In this document: positions 1 to 7,870 of the stretch, piece after piece
Layout of the letters: every line of letters begins with the position of its first letter
Numbering within the stretch: the first letter of the stretch is position 1
NCBI GenBank assembly: GCA_002869925.2
Contig: NEWT02000035.1
Span: forward strand, 1-44,983
Direction: 5' to 3'
From: Nitrospira sp. CG24A
GTDB taxonomy: Bacteria; Nitrospirota; Nitrospiria; Nitrospirales; Nitrospiraceae
Length of the DNA: 44,983 nucleotides
Made by a program: the position numbers and the translations under genes
Notes under the pieces: model-generated
Databases searched by the model: none
The model's input: only the letters and a program-made list of their open reading frames with translations
What the model was told of the DNA's origin: nothing

Positions 1-68
1 TCATGAACACTTCTGTGACAATCGCCGATCCGTTGCTATAACGAGCTTTCGGCTAGCGGGCTCGCCTC

Positions 69-98
69 TTGCGCCATCATTCCATGCTCTCCTACAAT
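69..98 (+). promoter_or_regulatory. sigma70-like promoter of leader remnant
   Basis: TTGCGC (69-74), an 18-nt spacer and TACAAT (93-98). The stretch aligns with the promoter region of the intact secreted-protein gene at 5211 (TTGCAC-N17-TAGAAT), including the bases between the -10 box and the start codon. It is therefore probably a duplicated copy of that promoter, now placed in front of the DUF2971 gene. Confidence 0.45.
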
Positions 99-119
99 AC
101 GCCACCCTGCGAGGACCCT

Positions 120-182
120 ATGCCCTTCTCGGTTCGTCCCTTCCGTCGTTTCCATGTGTCGGCATTCCTCAATATGCCTTAA
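120..182 (+). pseudogene. Captured 5' end of secreted-protein gene (leader ORF)
   Basis: A 20-codon reading frame begins MPFSVRPFRRFH and ends at TAA (180-182). The first residues match the start of the secreted protein encoded at 5211 (MPFSIRLYCRFY), and about 40 nt upstream also match, so this is the beginning of a duplicated copy that lost the rest of its gene. Its stop codon is 5 nt before the ATG of the DUF2971 gene, which has no Shine-Dalgarno of its own. The remnant may act as a translated leader that couples ribosomes to the next gene. Either that or simple debris is possible. Confidence 0.45.
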
Positions 183-187
183 CCGAT

Positions 188-1054
188 ATGGATATTCTTT
201 ACCACTACTGCTCGACTGCTTCGTTCCATGCAATTATTCAATCGCACGCTCTATGGCTTTCGTCGTTATCTCTCTCGAATGACACGATGGAAGGAAAACT
301 CGTTGCCAGCACTATTGCTCGTCTGGCAGAGAGGGATTCAATTGACCAGTATTCCGTTCGCCGCATTCAGGACGCTTTAGGAATCTTTGAGGAAATTTTT
401 GACGGTTTGGGGTTTTGTCTCTCTGAAGACGGTGATCTCCTCAGTCAATGGCGAGGGTTTGCAGCCAATGCGACTGGAGTGTCCATCGGATTTTCTACTG
501 AATACCTAAACTGGCTCTCCGAAGCGAGTGCGAGTCATGATCGCTCTGGCTTTACTCTCAAAAAGATAGAGTACGAACCTTCCGTCCACGAATCTTGCGT
601 CGATCCGGTATACCTTAAAATCAAGGATTCCATGGCTGCTGGCGCTTTCAAGACACTTGGAAGACGGAGTCTCCTCTTTGATAGCCGTACCGACGAAGAA
701 ATTCAATGTGATGATTCCAGCATTCGGAGCGCGCATTCGAAGCTATTTGAGGACACGCTACAGCTCTTACCAGAATTGTTTCGGTTAAAGGCTCATGCGT
801 TTCGAGAAGAACGAGAATGGCGGGCTTTATCCTATCTTGTGAAGGGTGGAGAGGACGACTGTTCGCATCGCGTCGTCCACGACCGCGTTATCCCTTACCG
901 CAAAATCGAACTCATTGAGTTTGAGCGTCACCCTATCGTCGAAGTTATCCTTGGCCCTAAACATGGGACGCCAACGAAGGTAGTCGAAGACTTCTTAAAG
1001 AAGCAGGGCTACGGCGTAGTGAGCATAAAGAGTTCCGTGGCGAGCTACCGATGA
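188..1054 (+). CDS. DUF2971 domain-containing protein
   Basis: A 288-residue cytoplasmic protein with no signal peptide. It opens with LYHYCS and has the DUF2971 hallmarks SLSNDTMEG (about residues 28-36), GFCLSEDGDLLSQWRGFA (about 75-92) and a GVSIGF segment. A C-terminal part reads VEVILGPKHG. DUF2971 proteins are widespread and functionally uncharacterised; they are often found in accessory and defence-rich regions, but nothing here proves such a role. No ribosome binding site precedes the ATG. The gene follows the stop of a 20-codon leader ORF by 5 nt, so translational coupling is likely. It stands alone, with a repeat-bearing spacer downstream. Family assignment is fairly sure; function is unknown. 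Confidence 0.8.
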   Translation: MDILYHYCSTASFHAIIQSHALWLSSLSLSNDTMEGKLVASTIARLAERDSIDQYSVRRIQDALGIFEEIFDGLGFCLSEDGDLLSQWRGFAANATGVSIGFSTEYLNWLSEASASHDRSGFTLKKIEYEPSVHESCVDPVYLKIKDSMAAGAFKTLGRRSLLFDSRTDEEIQCDDSSIRSAHSKLFEDTLQLLPELFRLKAHAFREEREWRALSYLVKGGEDDCSHRVVHDRVIPYRKIELIEFERHPIVEVILGPKHGTPTKVVEDFLKKQGYGVVSIKSSVASYR

Positions 1055-1177
1055 GCAGGCCTATGTAAAAATGCGGCACGCGAAGGGTTATCCGCCCCCT
1101 TGTGTCACCGTGGACCAATCGCGTGAGCAAGCAGGCTCACTGCTTCGCGTTGGCGCGCTTCAAGTCAACCTGCGCCA

Positions 1178-1227
1178 CTCTCAGCGAGACGCGAATTGTG
1201 GAGCAGAATAAGTTCGGTTGATCGTGC
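1178..1227 (+). repeat. Dispersed direct repeat, copy A
   Basis: A 50-nt segment that matches 2259-2308 at 47 of 50 positions, in the same orientation. Weaker similarity extends about 50 nt further upstream (GCAGGCT and GCGTTGGC blocks). The two copies flank the lipoprotein gene at 1347-2057. Otherwise the 292-nt spacer between 1054 and 1347 holds no visible gene. Confidence 0.75.
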
Positions 1228-1346
1228 AGAGAGTTGGATACAACTGGGCTACTGTCGGGGCGGCCCGTCACCATGAAAACGCACGTCAAAACCCTGTCCG
1301 AATCGCGTAGAGGCTGTTTCGGTCCGTTGCCGCCCGGTTGGTCATC

Positions 1347-2057
1347 TCATTTCAGGTAGAGATCGCTCACATGGTGAGCGAAGACCGCCGGGTCCGTATA
1401 GACCTGTGAGAGCGCCTGGATCTTGCGTCGTGCGTCCGACTCTTGGTCTTTTCCGATATGTAACAGCTCCAATACGGAACTTAACGATTCCCCGCTTCCC
1501 TTACTGATATCAGCGATCAAGCTCGTATAGCCATGAACAATAAACTCACGGGCTTTCTCGCGTGAATTGGCTGAGGTTGCGCGTTCGATCGGGGTCGCGG
1601 TCTCAGGAATTAGCGTCACGAAATACTGGCTCGGAACATACTCATAGATGGCACCCGAGATGCCGTCGGTGGTGGACCCGAATAATCCCCCCAGCAGAAT
1701 GTTGCCCCAAAAGGCTCCATTTATGGTGGTGGTAAGATTCATGGTCAGGGGCTTGAAGCCCTCTTTCGAGAACACGATTTGTTGCCCTTCTATCCGATCA
1801 AGCTGGAGTGTAAACGGGGTTTTGCCCAGGATACGCATCTCGTCTCGCATGGGCGTCGGCGACCAATCACGACCTGTCTTTTTTGTCCAATCGCCTTCTT
1901 CGTCGAGGGCAGGAACGCTTCGGATCAGCGAGACGACCACATTCTCCGGGTTGGTTTGAAAGCTCATTTCCTGGGTGGTGCCACTGGTCATCGTGGCACA
2001 GCCACCTAATACGGCAGTACAGATCCAGAGCGTGAGACCGAGTATTCCCGTTTTCAT
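1347..2057 (-). CDS. Outer-membrane-type lipoprotein
   Basis: A 236-residue protein with a lipoprotein signal: MKTG start, hydrophobic stretch to about residue 18, and lipobox LGGC with the acylated Cys near residue 20. The mature start CATMTSGTTQ resembles a common class of small lipoproteins in which CAT..tGt.Q is followed by a PEGA-like beta segment (ILGKTPFTLQLDR, then VFSKEGFKPLT). A hydrophobic Gly-rich segment (GAFWGNILLGGLFG, about 113-126) could be an amphipathic or membrane-associated stretch. A clear GGAGGACTCG precedes the ATG. It is transcribed alone and is bracketed by 50-nt direct repeats. Precise function is not recognised. Confidence 0.75.
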   Translation of the reverse strand: MKTGILGLTLWICTAVLGGCATMTSGTTQEMSFQTNPENVVVSLIRSVPALDEEGDWTKKTGRDWSPTPMRDEMRILGKTPFTLQLDRIEGQQIVFSKEGFKPLTMNLTTTINGAFWGNILLGGLFGSTTDGISGAIYEYVPSQYFVTLIPETATPIERATSANSREKAREFIVHGYTSLIADISKGSGESLSSVLELLHIGKDQESDARRKIQALSQVYTDPAVFAHHVSDLYLK

Positions 2058-2258
2058 CGAGTCCTCCGATTAATAACCTCTGTGAACTGAGCAAAGTGCC
2101 ACTCATGACCATCCTAGCCCCTCAGGTTTGCCTCGCCAATTACCCTAAGGGGGTATTCCCCGGCGCTGGAAGCACGGGAAGGGTTTATTGCCATGGGAGT
2201 GGCGGAAATAGGCAGGCTTATGTCCTGGCGTTGGCCCGCTGGGCTTCAGCCTTCATTG

Positions 2259-2308
2259 CTCTCAACGAGACGCGAATGGTGGGGCAGAATAAGTTCGGTT
2301 GATCGTGC
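2259..2308 (+). repeat. Dispersed direct repeat, copy B
   Basis: Second copy of the 50-nt repeat (three mismatches to 1178-1227). Much weaker look-alikes sit near 3207-3250 and 4968-5015, each with a TCTCAG and a degenerate GAGACGC-like core. The spacer 2058-2312 contains this element and no convincing gene. Confidence 0.7.
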
Positions 2309-2312
2309 TTAC

Positions 2313-2675
2313 TCAAGGACTAAGTATGGACTGACTTGGTGAGCAGTATTTGATGGCAGGCCCGCTTCGGAGAGAAAGATTCTCAGACGACGATTCCTCG
2401 GCTATTTCAGGACCGACGGGGTGCTCCTCTTGTGGAACGATCGGTCTGGCAGGCGTTCCCACTTGGTCACCAATCAACGCCCGTTGATTCATATCTGACT
2501 CTTTTTTTGTGATGCCTCGACGGGGTAACTGACAAACGGACATCGCGGGATGGCAATTCTGGCGATAGGTCGGGATGGGTGAATTTTTGTGACTCCAGTC
2601 GCCGTAATCCCGTGGAGCCAGTGCATCCGGCGAAAGGCAAAGCCCCACGAGTATGACCACTGCCATTCCATCCAT
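2313..2675 (-). CDS. Possible small secreted protein
   Basis: A 120-residue frame starting MDGMAVVILVGLCLSPDALA, which looks like a short signal peptide. The rest is hydrophilic and carries no motif I recognise (PTPARP-like and Pro/Ser-rich segments). A GAGGAG lies about 13 nt before the chosen ATG, which is a long spacing. There is no homologue in the window. It may be a genuine small exported protein or a chance frame in a remnant-rich spacer. Confidence 0.35.
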   Translation of the reverse strand: MDGMAVVILVGLCLSPDALAPRDYGDWSHKNSPIPTYRQNCHPAMSVCQLPRRGITKKESDMNQRALIGDQVGTPARPIVPQEEHPVGPEIAEESSSENLSLRSGPAIKYCSPSQSILSP

Positions 2676-3125
2676 TAAATAACATTGTCTCCTCTACCTA
2701 ACGACCCGTCAACGGATAGACTCTTTTTTGCCTTTCTTCGCTTCGGGGTGTTCGTAGCGGCACCCGAATCGGTGGGATAAAATAAAGCAGGTTGTGGGTG
2801 CCCTCCACCAAACCAAGCTCGCTCGTGCCGGCGGCTCACCAGGCGAAGCCTCTCTTCATTGTTGCCGCCAGATAAATCCCTCCAGCAGTCATTTCAGAGA
2901 TTATGCTTACGCGTGCCGCGCGCTATTCTCCCATCGTTGCGCGCGGATAAACCCATCCGGTCTCCGTATTTTCTCTTCCGCATGGTTTTTCCTTCTTTTA
3001 CCTCCGATACACCCGCGTTTCCTTATCCCGTCCAGATGACGATCCGGGACATCTGGGTACTTATTATCGGTCTGTGTTTTTATTCCCTCCAGCAGACGTT
3101 GCGCAACAAAATCGTCCTGAGAACT

Positions 3126-3173
3126 GGCCGCAAAGGTAATCCACAGCCGGTACCGATTTGGGAATGGCGGACA
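3126..3173 (+). pseudogene. Thermonuclease (SNase) C-terminal scrap
   Basis: Translates to RKGNPQPVPIWEWR, which matches the end of SNase-like nucleases (family pattern RKGLWADPQPVPPWEWR) with a small deletion where LWA/LWAD would be. No SNase fold remains upstream in any frame. The surrounding 2676-3278 spacer (about 600 nt) has no other recognisable gene. I read this as debris of a duplicated nuclease gene, related to the two larger fragments at 4030 and 4831. Confidence 0.45.
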
Positions 3174-3278
3174 GGACCTCACGGTATGAGGCAGGCATCA
3201 TTTCATGGCATTGGCCTGCCTTGTTCTCAGCAGGACGCAAATCGTTGGTTTAGATAAATCAGTTAGCGGAACGGAATT

Positions 3279-3782
3279 CTACTGAGCGGGATGCACATGC
3301 GTATGAGCTCGGCAGACCTGAAGAAATGAGAGGTTGTTTTTCTGATCCGGAAAGCCCGACATCGGATACGCACACAACAGGGAGAAGGCGTGTTGGGATG
3401 CCAACTCATTCCCCAGTTCCTCCAGACGAATGGCCGCCCGCGTCTTTCCTTCTGCCCACAGTACCGCCGCCATTTCACCAAAAATGCGGACTGGACCTTT
3501 CAGAGAGGCCCGTTGAAGGAGGGGCCCAACCGTCGAGATGAATCGTGTCTCATTCGGCCAATCATCCACCATGAAAGTTGATAATAGCTCAACAGCATCG
3601 ATGTATGTGATCGAGGAAGTGCTTGCCGCCTGCAGGGTATTGCGGAACTCCTCACGATGTTGTGCCGTCGCTATCACGATAATTGCCCCGTTTTCCTTGA
3701 GGCCAGCTGTGATGAAAGCGGATACAGTATCAATCAGAAACACGTCATCGTTGTAAAATTGAACCGCATGGGGTGGAGTCAT
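3279..3782 (-). CDS. MEDS-domain sensor protein
   Basis: A 167-residue cytoplasmic protein that is essentially one MEDS (DcmR-type sensory) domain. It has HAVQFYNDDVFLID at the N-terminus, IVIATAQHREEF (about 35-46), the DWPNETRF segment (about 74-81), VRIFGEMAAVLWAEG (about 98-112) and the closing AFSLLCAYPM (about 132-141). The domain is a divergent RecA/KaiC-like fold found alone or fused to histidine kinases and regulators, where it is thought to sense ligands or partners. Here it is stand-alone with no kinase beside it, so any partner is encoded elsewhere. Confidence 0.8.
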   Translation of the reverse strand: MTPPHAVQFYNDDVFLIDTVSAFITAGLKENGAIIVIATAQHREEFRNTLQAASTSSITYIDAVELLSTFMVDDWPNETRFISTVGPLLQRASLKGPVRIFGEMAAVLWAEGKTRAAIRLEELGNELASQHAFSLLCAYPMSGFPDQKNNLSFLQVCRAHTHVHPAQ

Positions 3783-3828
3783 ATCTCGTCCCTTAGAAGC
3801 AACTCCGTAACATATTTAAATTACTAAT

Positions 3829-4026
3829 TCAAATACTACTATACGATCCTGCCGCGAAAAGATGCCCGCGCGATTGCTCCGGTGACGCCACTTCAACCGC
3901 CGGATAGAGTTCTGAGCTGTCCCCTATAGCACGGAGGACGATCTCTTTTCCGAACAGCTCCCGCAGCAGACCGCGTCGGAGTTGGTTTCTTGAAAAGACG
4001 TCACACGCCAAACCTACAAGTCTCAT
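3829..4026 (-). pseudogene. Possible truncated response-regulator N-terminus
   Basis: A 65-residue frame beginning MRLVGLACDVFSRNQLRR and containing ELFGKEIVLRAIGDSSELY. The pattern resembles the first half of a LuxR-type receiver domain (beta1, alpha1, beta2), but the phosphorylatable Asp strand and everything after it are missing. The start has only a distant AGGAAGG. It lies back-to-back with a nuclease fragment at 4030. It could be a gene stub or a chance frame. Confidence 0.25.
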
Positions 4027-4029
4027 TAG

Positions 4030-4263
4030 TTCAAGCGTACCCTTCCTGATGTGTTGTTACCGGACGGGATGAACATCAATCAGGAACTCGTCAAACAAGG
4101 CTGGTGCTGGAGGTATCGGCGCCATGTGCCGGGGGATACAGTGATGGAAGGACTAAAGAAGGAAGCGCGAGAGGCGAGGAAAGAATTGTGGGCCGATCTG
4201 CAACCGTGTGCCCCAGTAGGGTATTGCGGAGGGCACGAGTCTCCACCTGTTGAGACGTTATAG
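4030..4263 (+). pseudogene. Thermonuclease (SNase) C-terminal fragment
   Basis: An open frame after the stop at 4027 encodes LPDVLLPDGMNINQELVKQG, then WCWRYRRHVPGD and EARKELWADLQP. This is the C-terminal third of an SNase-like nuclease: the substrate-side PDG.N.N..LV..G segment, the WCW.YR..PGDT loop and the LE.L..EAR...LWA helix. The N-terminal beta barrel with the catalytic Arg/Asp/Glu residues is absent. The product could not be a nuclease. The frame has no start codon with a ribosome site (GTG at 4051 is the only candidate). The tail after LWAD diverges from the family. Confidence 0.65.
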
Positions 4264-4275
4264 GGATTTTCTCTG

Positions 4276-4749
4276 CTAATCTCCTTTGCGCCTCTTTTGC
4301 TTCCCGCCTATGCGGTTGCGCTCCTGCTCGTAGCCTACGGCGGCGTAGTACAGCACGCGATCGAAGAACCGACCGAGCAGGTACAGCAGTTCCAGCTCTC
4401 CATGCAGTTCCATGGCGCTCTCGGACAGACCTTCGCGCTGGACGAAGTCGCGCACGTGTTCCCTGGTGGAGATGATGGCCCAGACGAAGTGACTATAGTC
4501 CACGCCCTGCTGAGCGCGCGCCGCACCCAACTCGGTGTAACGCCGCTCCAACTGTGCCTCGCCCTTATCCATATCCAGCAGCCATTCGCTCAGATTACGG
4601 TAGATCTCGCGGGTGCGGGCTTGGAGTTCGCTCGCCGGGACTTTGCTCAAATCGCTGCACCGGGGAGAGTTCCACACCTTCTCACTGAGGTCGCGGGAAA
4701 GTTGTTCGATGTTACTCTCGATAAGTCGCACCAATTTGACGGCCAGCAT
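4276..4749 (-). CDS. RsbRD N-terminal-like sensor protein
   Basis: A 157-residue, all-helical, cytoplasmic protein. It follows the pattern of the N-terminal sensory domain of RsbR-type co-antagonists: MLAVKLVRLIESNIEQLSRD, a central ERRYTELGAARAQQGVDYSH, then VDYSHFVWAIISTREHVRDF and a long closing helix (LELLYLLGRFFDRVLYYAA). No STAS domain follows, so it is a stand-alone version. In the family this domain is globin-like without haem and controls stressosome-type or kinase partners; which partner is used here cannot be told. The gene is separated from the nuclease fragment by 12 nt on the opposite strand. Assignment is moderately sure. Confidence 0.6.
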   Translation of the reverse strand: MLAVKLVRLIESNIEQLSRDLSEKVWNSPRCSDLSKVPASELQARTREIYRNLSEWLLDMDKGEAQLERRYTELGAARAQQGVDYSHFVWAIISTREHVRDFVQREGLSESAMELHGELELLYLLGRFFDRVLYYAAVGYEQERNRIGGKQKRRKGD

Positions 4750-4830
4750 TGCGCACCTCCAGGTGGAACAAGCGTCTGCGTAGGGGAATTCGCGGACCCC
4801 TCATTCTGGGCGAGACATTACTAGATCGCT

Positions 4831-4946
4831 GGCACCGACGTCAATCACTCGCTCGTCAAAGAGGGCCGGTACTGGAAGGACTGGAGAAGAAAGCGAGAGA
4901 AGCCAGGAAAGGCCTGTGGGCCAATCCACAGCCCGGACCACCGTGA
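4831..4946 (+). pseudogene. Frameshifted thermonuclease (SNase) fragment
   Basis: The first part reads GTDVNHSLVKEG in one frame, then the match continues in the next frame as VLEGLEKKAREARKGLWA followed by NPQPGPP and a stop. The WCW.YR..PGDT loop between them is missing, so a deletion of roughly 13 codons also shifted the frame. This is a clear pseudogene scrap of the same nuclease family as the fragment at 4030, but from an independent copy because it differs in sequence and breakpoints. Confidence 0.6.
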
Positions 4947-5161
4947 GAAAGCGCAAGTTTCTTTCTTAGCGTTGGCGCTCACCAGCGTGGCTCTCAGAGG
5001 CACTCGGATCATGGGGAAACATCAAGCCGGCTGCGCCAGCCTTCTACCAAACCACGCTCGCGAGACGCGGAATCCATACGATGGTTCTTCGCGACGAGAT
5101 ACGCCCCTCCGAGGAGAGAAATCTATGCCGGATTATTTTCAACGCAGTCGCACATAAACTC

Positions 5162-5190
5162 TTGCACTGTCGTTCGTACCATTCTAGAAT
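5162..5190 (+). promoter_or_regulatory. sigma70-like promoter
   Basis: TTGCAC (5162-5167), 17-nt spacer, TAGAAT (5185-5190). It lies 20 nt before the ATG of the secreted protein at 5211. Spacing and the partial duplicate at 69-98 support it. The preceding 4947-5160 stretch holds only a degenerate copy of the dispersed repeat. Confidence 0.45.
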
Positions 5191-5210
5191 GCCCGCCTAC
5201 GAGGCCCCCT

Positions 5211-5687
5211 ATGCCCTTCTCGATTCGCCTCTACTGTCGCTTCTACAGCATCGCATTATTCATCGTGTGCCTACTCAGCCTGAGCTCAATGGTGAGGGCT
5301 GACAGTCTGTGGAGTGGGGCATGGGTTCTGCGTGAACCTCCGCAAGGAGGTCGTCTCATCATGACCGTAGAGGAGGTGGACACCGGATGGAACCTGACCT
5401 ACAAGGTTGTCGGTCCGGATGCGCCAGCAAGCACTGTCTCGACCATCCAGACACCGCTCAACGGCAAAGAGGTCCCTCTCTTGGTCAATGGCAAACCATC
5501 GGGCCAGACGATGGGAATAAAAAGGATCGACACGCACCGCACAGTCACTGTCTTGAGGTTTAAAGGGAAGGAGACCGGTGTCTCAAAGGCGGAAGTGTCA
5601 CCCGATGGCAAGGTCCTCAAGATCGAGACCGATTATGTGAGCTCAAACCCCATCGGGAAAGAAATCCAATACTGGGACAGGCAGTAA
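5211..5687 (+). CDS. Secreted beta-rich hypothetical protein
   Basis: A 158-residue protein with a Sec signal peptide (hydrophobic core FYSIALFIVCLLSLSSMVRA, cleavage likely after ...VRA near residue 30). The mature part is beta-rich: SLWSGAWVLREPPQGGRLIM, GWNLTYKVVG, TVTVLRFKGKETG and a final KEIQYWDRQ. The pattern of W.G.W.L...P..G..... strands recalls small lipocalin-like or ligand-binding periplasmic proteins, but I do not recognise the family. Start chosen at 5211 because GAGG lies 6 nt upstream and a promoter precedes it. Its 5' end is duplicated at 69-182. Confidence 0.7.
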   Translation: MPFSIRLYCRFYSIALFIVCLLSLSSMVRADSLWSGAWVLREPPQGGRLIMTVEEVDTGWNLTYKVVGPDAPASTVSTIQTPLNGKEVPLLVNGKPSGQTMGIKRIDTHRTVTVLRFKGKETGVSKAEVSPDGKVLKIETDYVSSNPIGKEIQYWDRQ

Positions 5688-5781
5688 GGACTCTCGCCTT
5701 GCCGTGAGATCAACGACAGCGAATATGTCCAATGCTCCATGTTCATTCGGAGTTATGCTCAACACCTCACGAGAAGCAGGA

Positions 5782-6864
5782 TTAGGTTTTTCTCCACTCC
5801 CTCCAGTCGCTGGTCGTCACATCTGCCATCTGTTTCGCAGCCCGATGCAGCCATTTGGACGTTCGTGTGGCGAGGTCTCGCTGGATCGCTCTGATCGCCT
5901 TGTGGGTTCCCAGATGCACGTTGGCCGTCTCCCGTCCCATCGCGTACAGGAGATGGTCCTCCTCTCGTTTCCTCGGCAATGTGGCCAGCTCAATGCGCGA
6001 GCAGTAGGGGGAAAGCCGTCGTACAAGCCAGCCACCTTGTACCCGCACAAAAGGATCTTGGCCCCGAACAGCCTGGTCCAATATAGACTGATAGAAGATG
6101 GTGTCGGGTCCATCGTGCGCTCCCGCCCACACACAGGCTGAGAGCCCCAGGGCTTTCGCCTCACGGGCAATCTTACCCCCTTGCCAATCGGCCAACGCGA
6201 TAAACCGCGGGCGCCCCAGGCTTCCCAACCCTGACACCCGCCGCTTCAGGCGATATGACAGACCAGATTCCGGCATCAGATGGTCGAGGGCTATCTTCAC
6301 ACTGTGAGGAACAGCCCCCCTCACTGGCGGCAGCGCCTCCATATTCCCCCAAAACTTGACTGGGTCACGGAGTGCGTTGGTGGCAATGTCTCGCAACCAC
6401 CAGTGCTCCTCGGCCAATACAAACGGTTGGCCTCCAGAATTCAACCCGTCTGTGTAGCCAGTCAGGAGCGCGTCACAGGCAGCCTTAGGCTTGATCACCA
6501 GCTGCTTCGTATCGGAAGCCAACGTCGCGCTGACGGCTAATCGCACCAGATCGTTGGTGTACGGGAGTGGATAGGCCTCGTCAAAATCATTGGTTCCCCA
6601 AACTAAGCGGCCTTCACTGTCACGCCATGTTCCGAAGTTCTCGACGTGCGCATCGCCAATCGCCAAGAGCAACGGTGCCGTAACGACGTCACGACAGACT
6701 TCTGGCCACACCTGCATCCATCGGTAAAATGTAGATCGGAAAAAAAGAAAGGCATCCCGTTTCATTGCCTTGTGCTTGAGGGCAAGATCGCTGGGGACAA
6801 GATGGATCTGTTTCGCCAGCCAGGCTTCATAAAGGTGGGTGGCCCGATGGATCTTCATCAGCAA
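5782..6864 (-). CDS. DUF2252 family protein
   Basis: A 360-residue cytoplasmic protein. It has the DUF2252 signature GDAHVENFG (residues 70-78) and NDFDE (92-96), which in this protein-kinase-like family lie where catalytic and metal residues would be. It continues with LADWQGGKIAREAKALGLSA, then the CVWAG segment and a late YAMGRETANVHLGTH. Length is somewhat shorter than the usual 400-450 residues. The family is uncharacterised; a phosphotransferase-like fold has been suggested by motif similarity, which I treat as inference. The gene is monocistronic, with a 360-nt spacer on its 5' side. Confidence 0.8.
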   Translation of the reverse strand: MLMKIHRATHLYEAWLAKQIHLVPSDLALKHKAMKRDAFLFFRSTFYRWMQVWPEVCRDVVTAPLLLAIGDAHVENFGTWRDSEGRLVWGTNDFDEAYPLPYTNDLVRLAVSATLASDTKQLVIKPKAACDALLTGYTDGLNSGGQPFVLAEEHWWLRDIATNALRDPVKFWGNMEALPPVRGAVPHSVKIALDHLMPESGLSYRLKRRVSGLGSLGRPRFIALADWQGGKIAREAKALGLSACVWAGAHDGPDTIFYQSILDQAVRGQDPFVRVQGGWLVRRLSPYCSRIELATLPRKREEDHLLYAMGRETANVHLGTHKAIRAIQRDLATRTSKWLHRAAKQMADVTTSDWREWRKT

Positions 6865-7182
6865 TACGGCAGTCGGATGAACTGGGCTCGCACAGAGCGC
6901 ACCAACAAGGCTTGTCTATCGAATAGACGGAAGGATACGTCAATGCGCGAGAAATATCGACCTGAATGTCCTCTACCAACTGAGTGGTCCCATGTGGGCT
7001 GGCCCTCGCTCAGTCGGTAAGAGCACATCGGCAATGATGGTTCATCCTTGCGCCAATCGGAGATCACGCCATCTCTCAGTAGCCGGTGGCACCTGTTCAA
7101 TGCTAGGATTCAGCGTTTCGCATGCGTTGACCCGACGCAAGAGCATAGATAGTTGGAGGATGTCAGTTGGCTGTCAAGTTTT

Positions 7183-7202
7183 GTACCGACATGAAACGGT
7201 AC
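7183..7202. promoter_or_regulatory. Short inverted repeat upstream of 57-aa gene
   Basis: GTACCG (7183-7188) and CGGTAC (7197-7202) form a perfect 6-bp inverted repeat 26 nt before the next start codon. It could be an operator or a small hairpin in the leader. The rest of the spacer 6865-7227 shows no gene. Confidence 0.3.
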
Positions 7203-7227
7203 AGGATCAGCGTCAAGAAGGGAGCGT

Positions 7228-7401
7228 ATGAAAACGTTTCAGCTGCGACAAAGCATTCATTATGATCTGATGATCGCCGCGGGCTCGGAGCAGGAAGCGA
7301 TTCTGAAGGCCGGAGGGATCCCGTTGACTCAGTGGGAAACCGAAAAGACCGAGATCACAGCCGAGTTAATCGATGAAACTGAAGAAATAGACGATTACTG
7401 A
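7228..7401 (+). CDS. Small hypothetical protein (57 aa)
   Basis: ATG at 7228 with a good AAGGGAG 4 nt upstream, stop TGA at 7399-7401. The product, MKTFQLRQSIHYDLMIAAGS and onward, is soluble and strongly acidic at its end (EITAELIDETEEIDDY). It has no signal peptide, Cys or membrane segment. The acidic tail and HYDLMIAAGSEQEAI pattern suggest a compact alpha/beta fold with a disordered end. I recognise no family. The ribosome site and preceding inverted repeat argue that it is real. It converges with the adhesin-E-like gene at 7478. Confidence 0.5.
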   Translation: MKTFQLRQSIHYDLMIAAGSEQEAILKAGGIPLTQWETEKTEITAELIDETEEIDDY

Positions 7402-7477
7402 CGCCCACACTGCGGACTGTTCTCGTCTTGGCTCTGTTCTATCTCCACGACACTCACACGAGGCAGAGGGTGTGTCG

Positions 7478-7870
7478 TCAGTCCTTTTGACACGCAACTT
7501 TCCACACGATGTGACCAATACTGCCGGGCGCGACTGGTAGCCATTTACCAACCTGGGAATTGGTATACACCACGGTTCCGCTTCCCATATTTCCCGAGTA
7601 CTCCTTGAGCCCAAGCGATCGACTGCGCTCTTCAACGCAGTCGAATTCCCATTCTTCCTTGTTACTTAAAAACCTCGTGCCTCCCACCGTTTGTACCGTC
7701 TTATAATCGAAGAATTGCCACATCTTGACCAGATTGCTGTTACGACGTATGGTGGCAGGATCCATATAGACCGTCTTCCCCGCCTCGTCGCGATCACTCA
7801 CTTTCACCCACTCCGCATACGCGGCGCTGCTATTCAGGACCAGGAGTGTGAGAAAGATCAGTCGTACCAT
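7478..7870 (-). CDS. Secreted surface-adhesin protein E-like protein
   Basis: Start taken at the internal ATG (7870): a GAGGG lies 6 nt upstream and the protein then begins with a clean signal peptide, MVRLIFLTLLVLNSSAAYAE, cleaved near residue 19. The 130-residue product matches the small exported family of surface-adhesin protein E: EWVKVSDRDEAGKTVYMDPA, then VKMWQFFDYKT, EWEFDCVEERSRSL, YSGNMGSGTVV and the closing IVWKVACQ. Two conserved Cys (EFDC and ACQ) probably form a disulfide. In most bacteria this family is simply an uncharacterised periplasmic protein; an adhesin role is not implied. Confidence 0.7.
   Translation of the reverse strand: MVRLIFLTLLVLNSSAAYAEWVKVSDRDEAGKTVYMDPATIRRNSNLVKMWQFFDYKTVQTVGGTRFLSNKEEWEFDCVEERSRSLGLKEYSGNMGSGTVVYTNSQVGKWLPVAPGSIGHIVWKVACQKD

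Noticed and set aside
4297-4824. 175-codon plus-strand frame
   Set aside because: Antisense to the RsbRD-like gene; the minus-strand protein is clearly the coding one.
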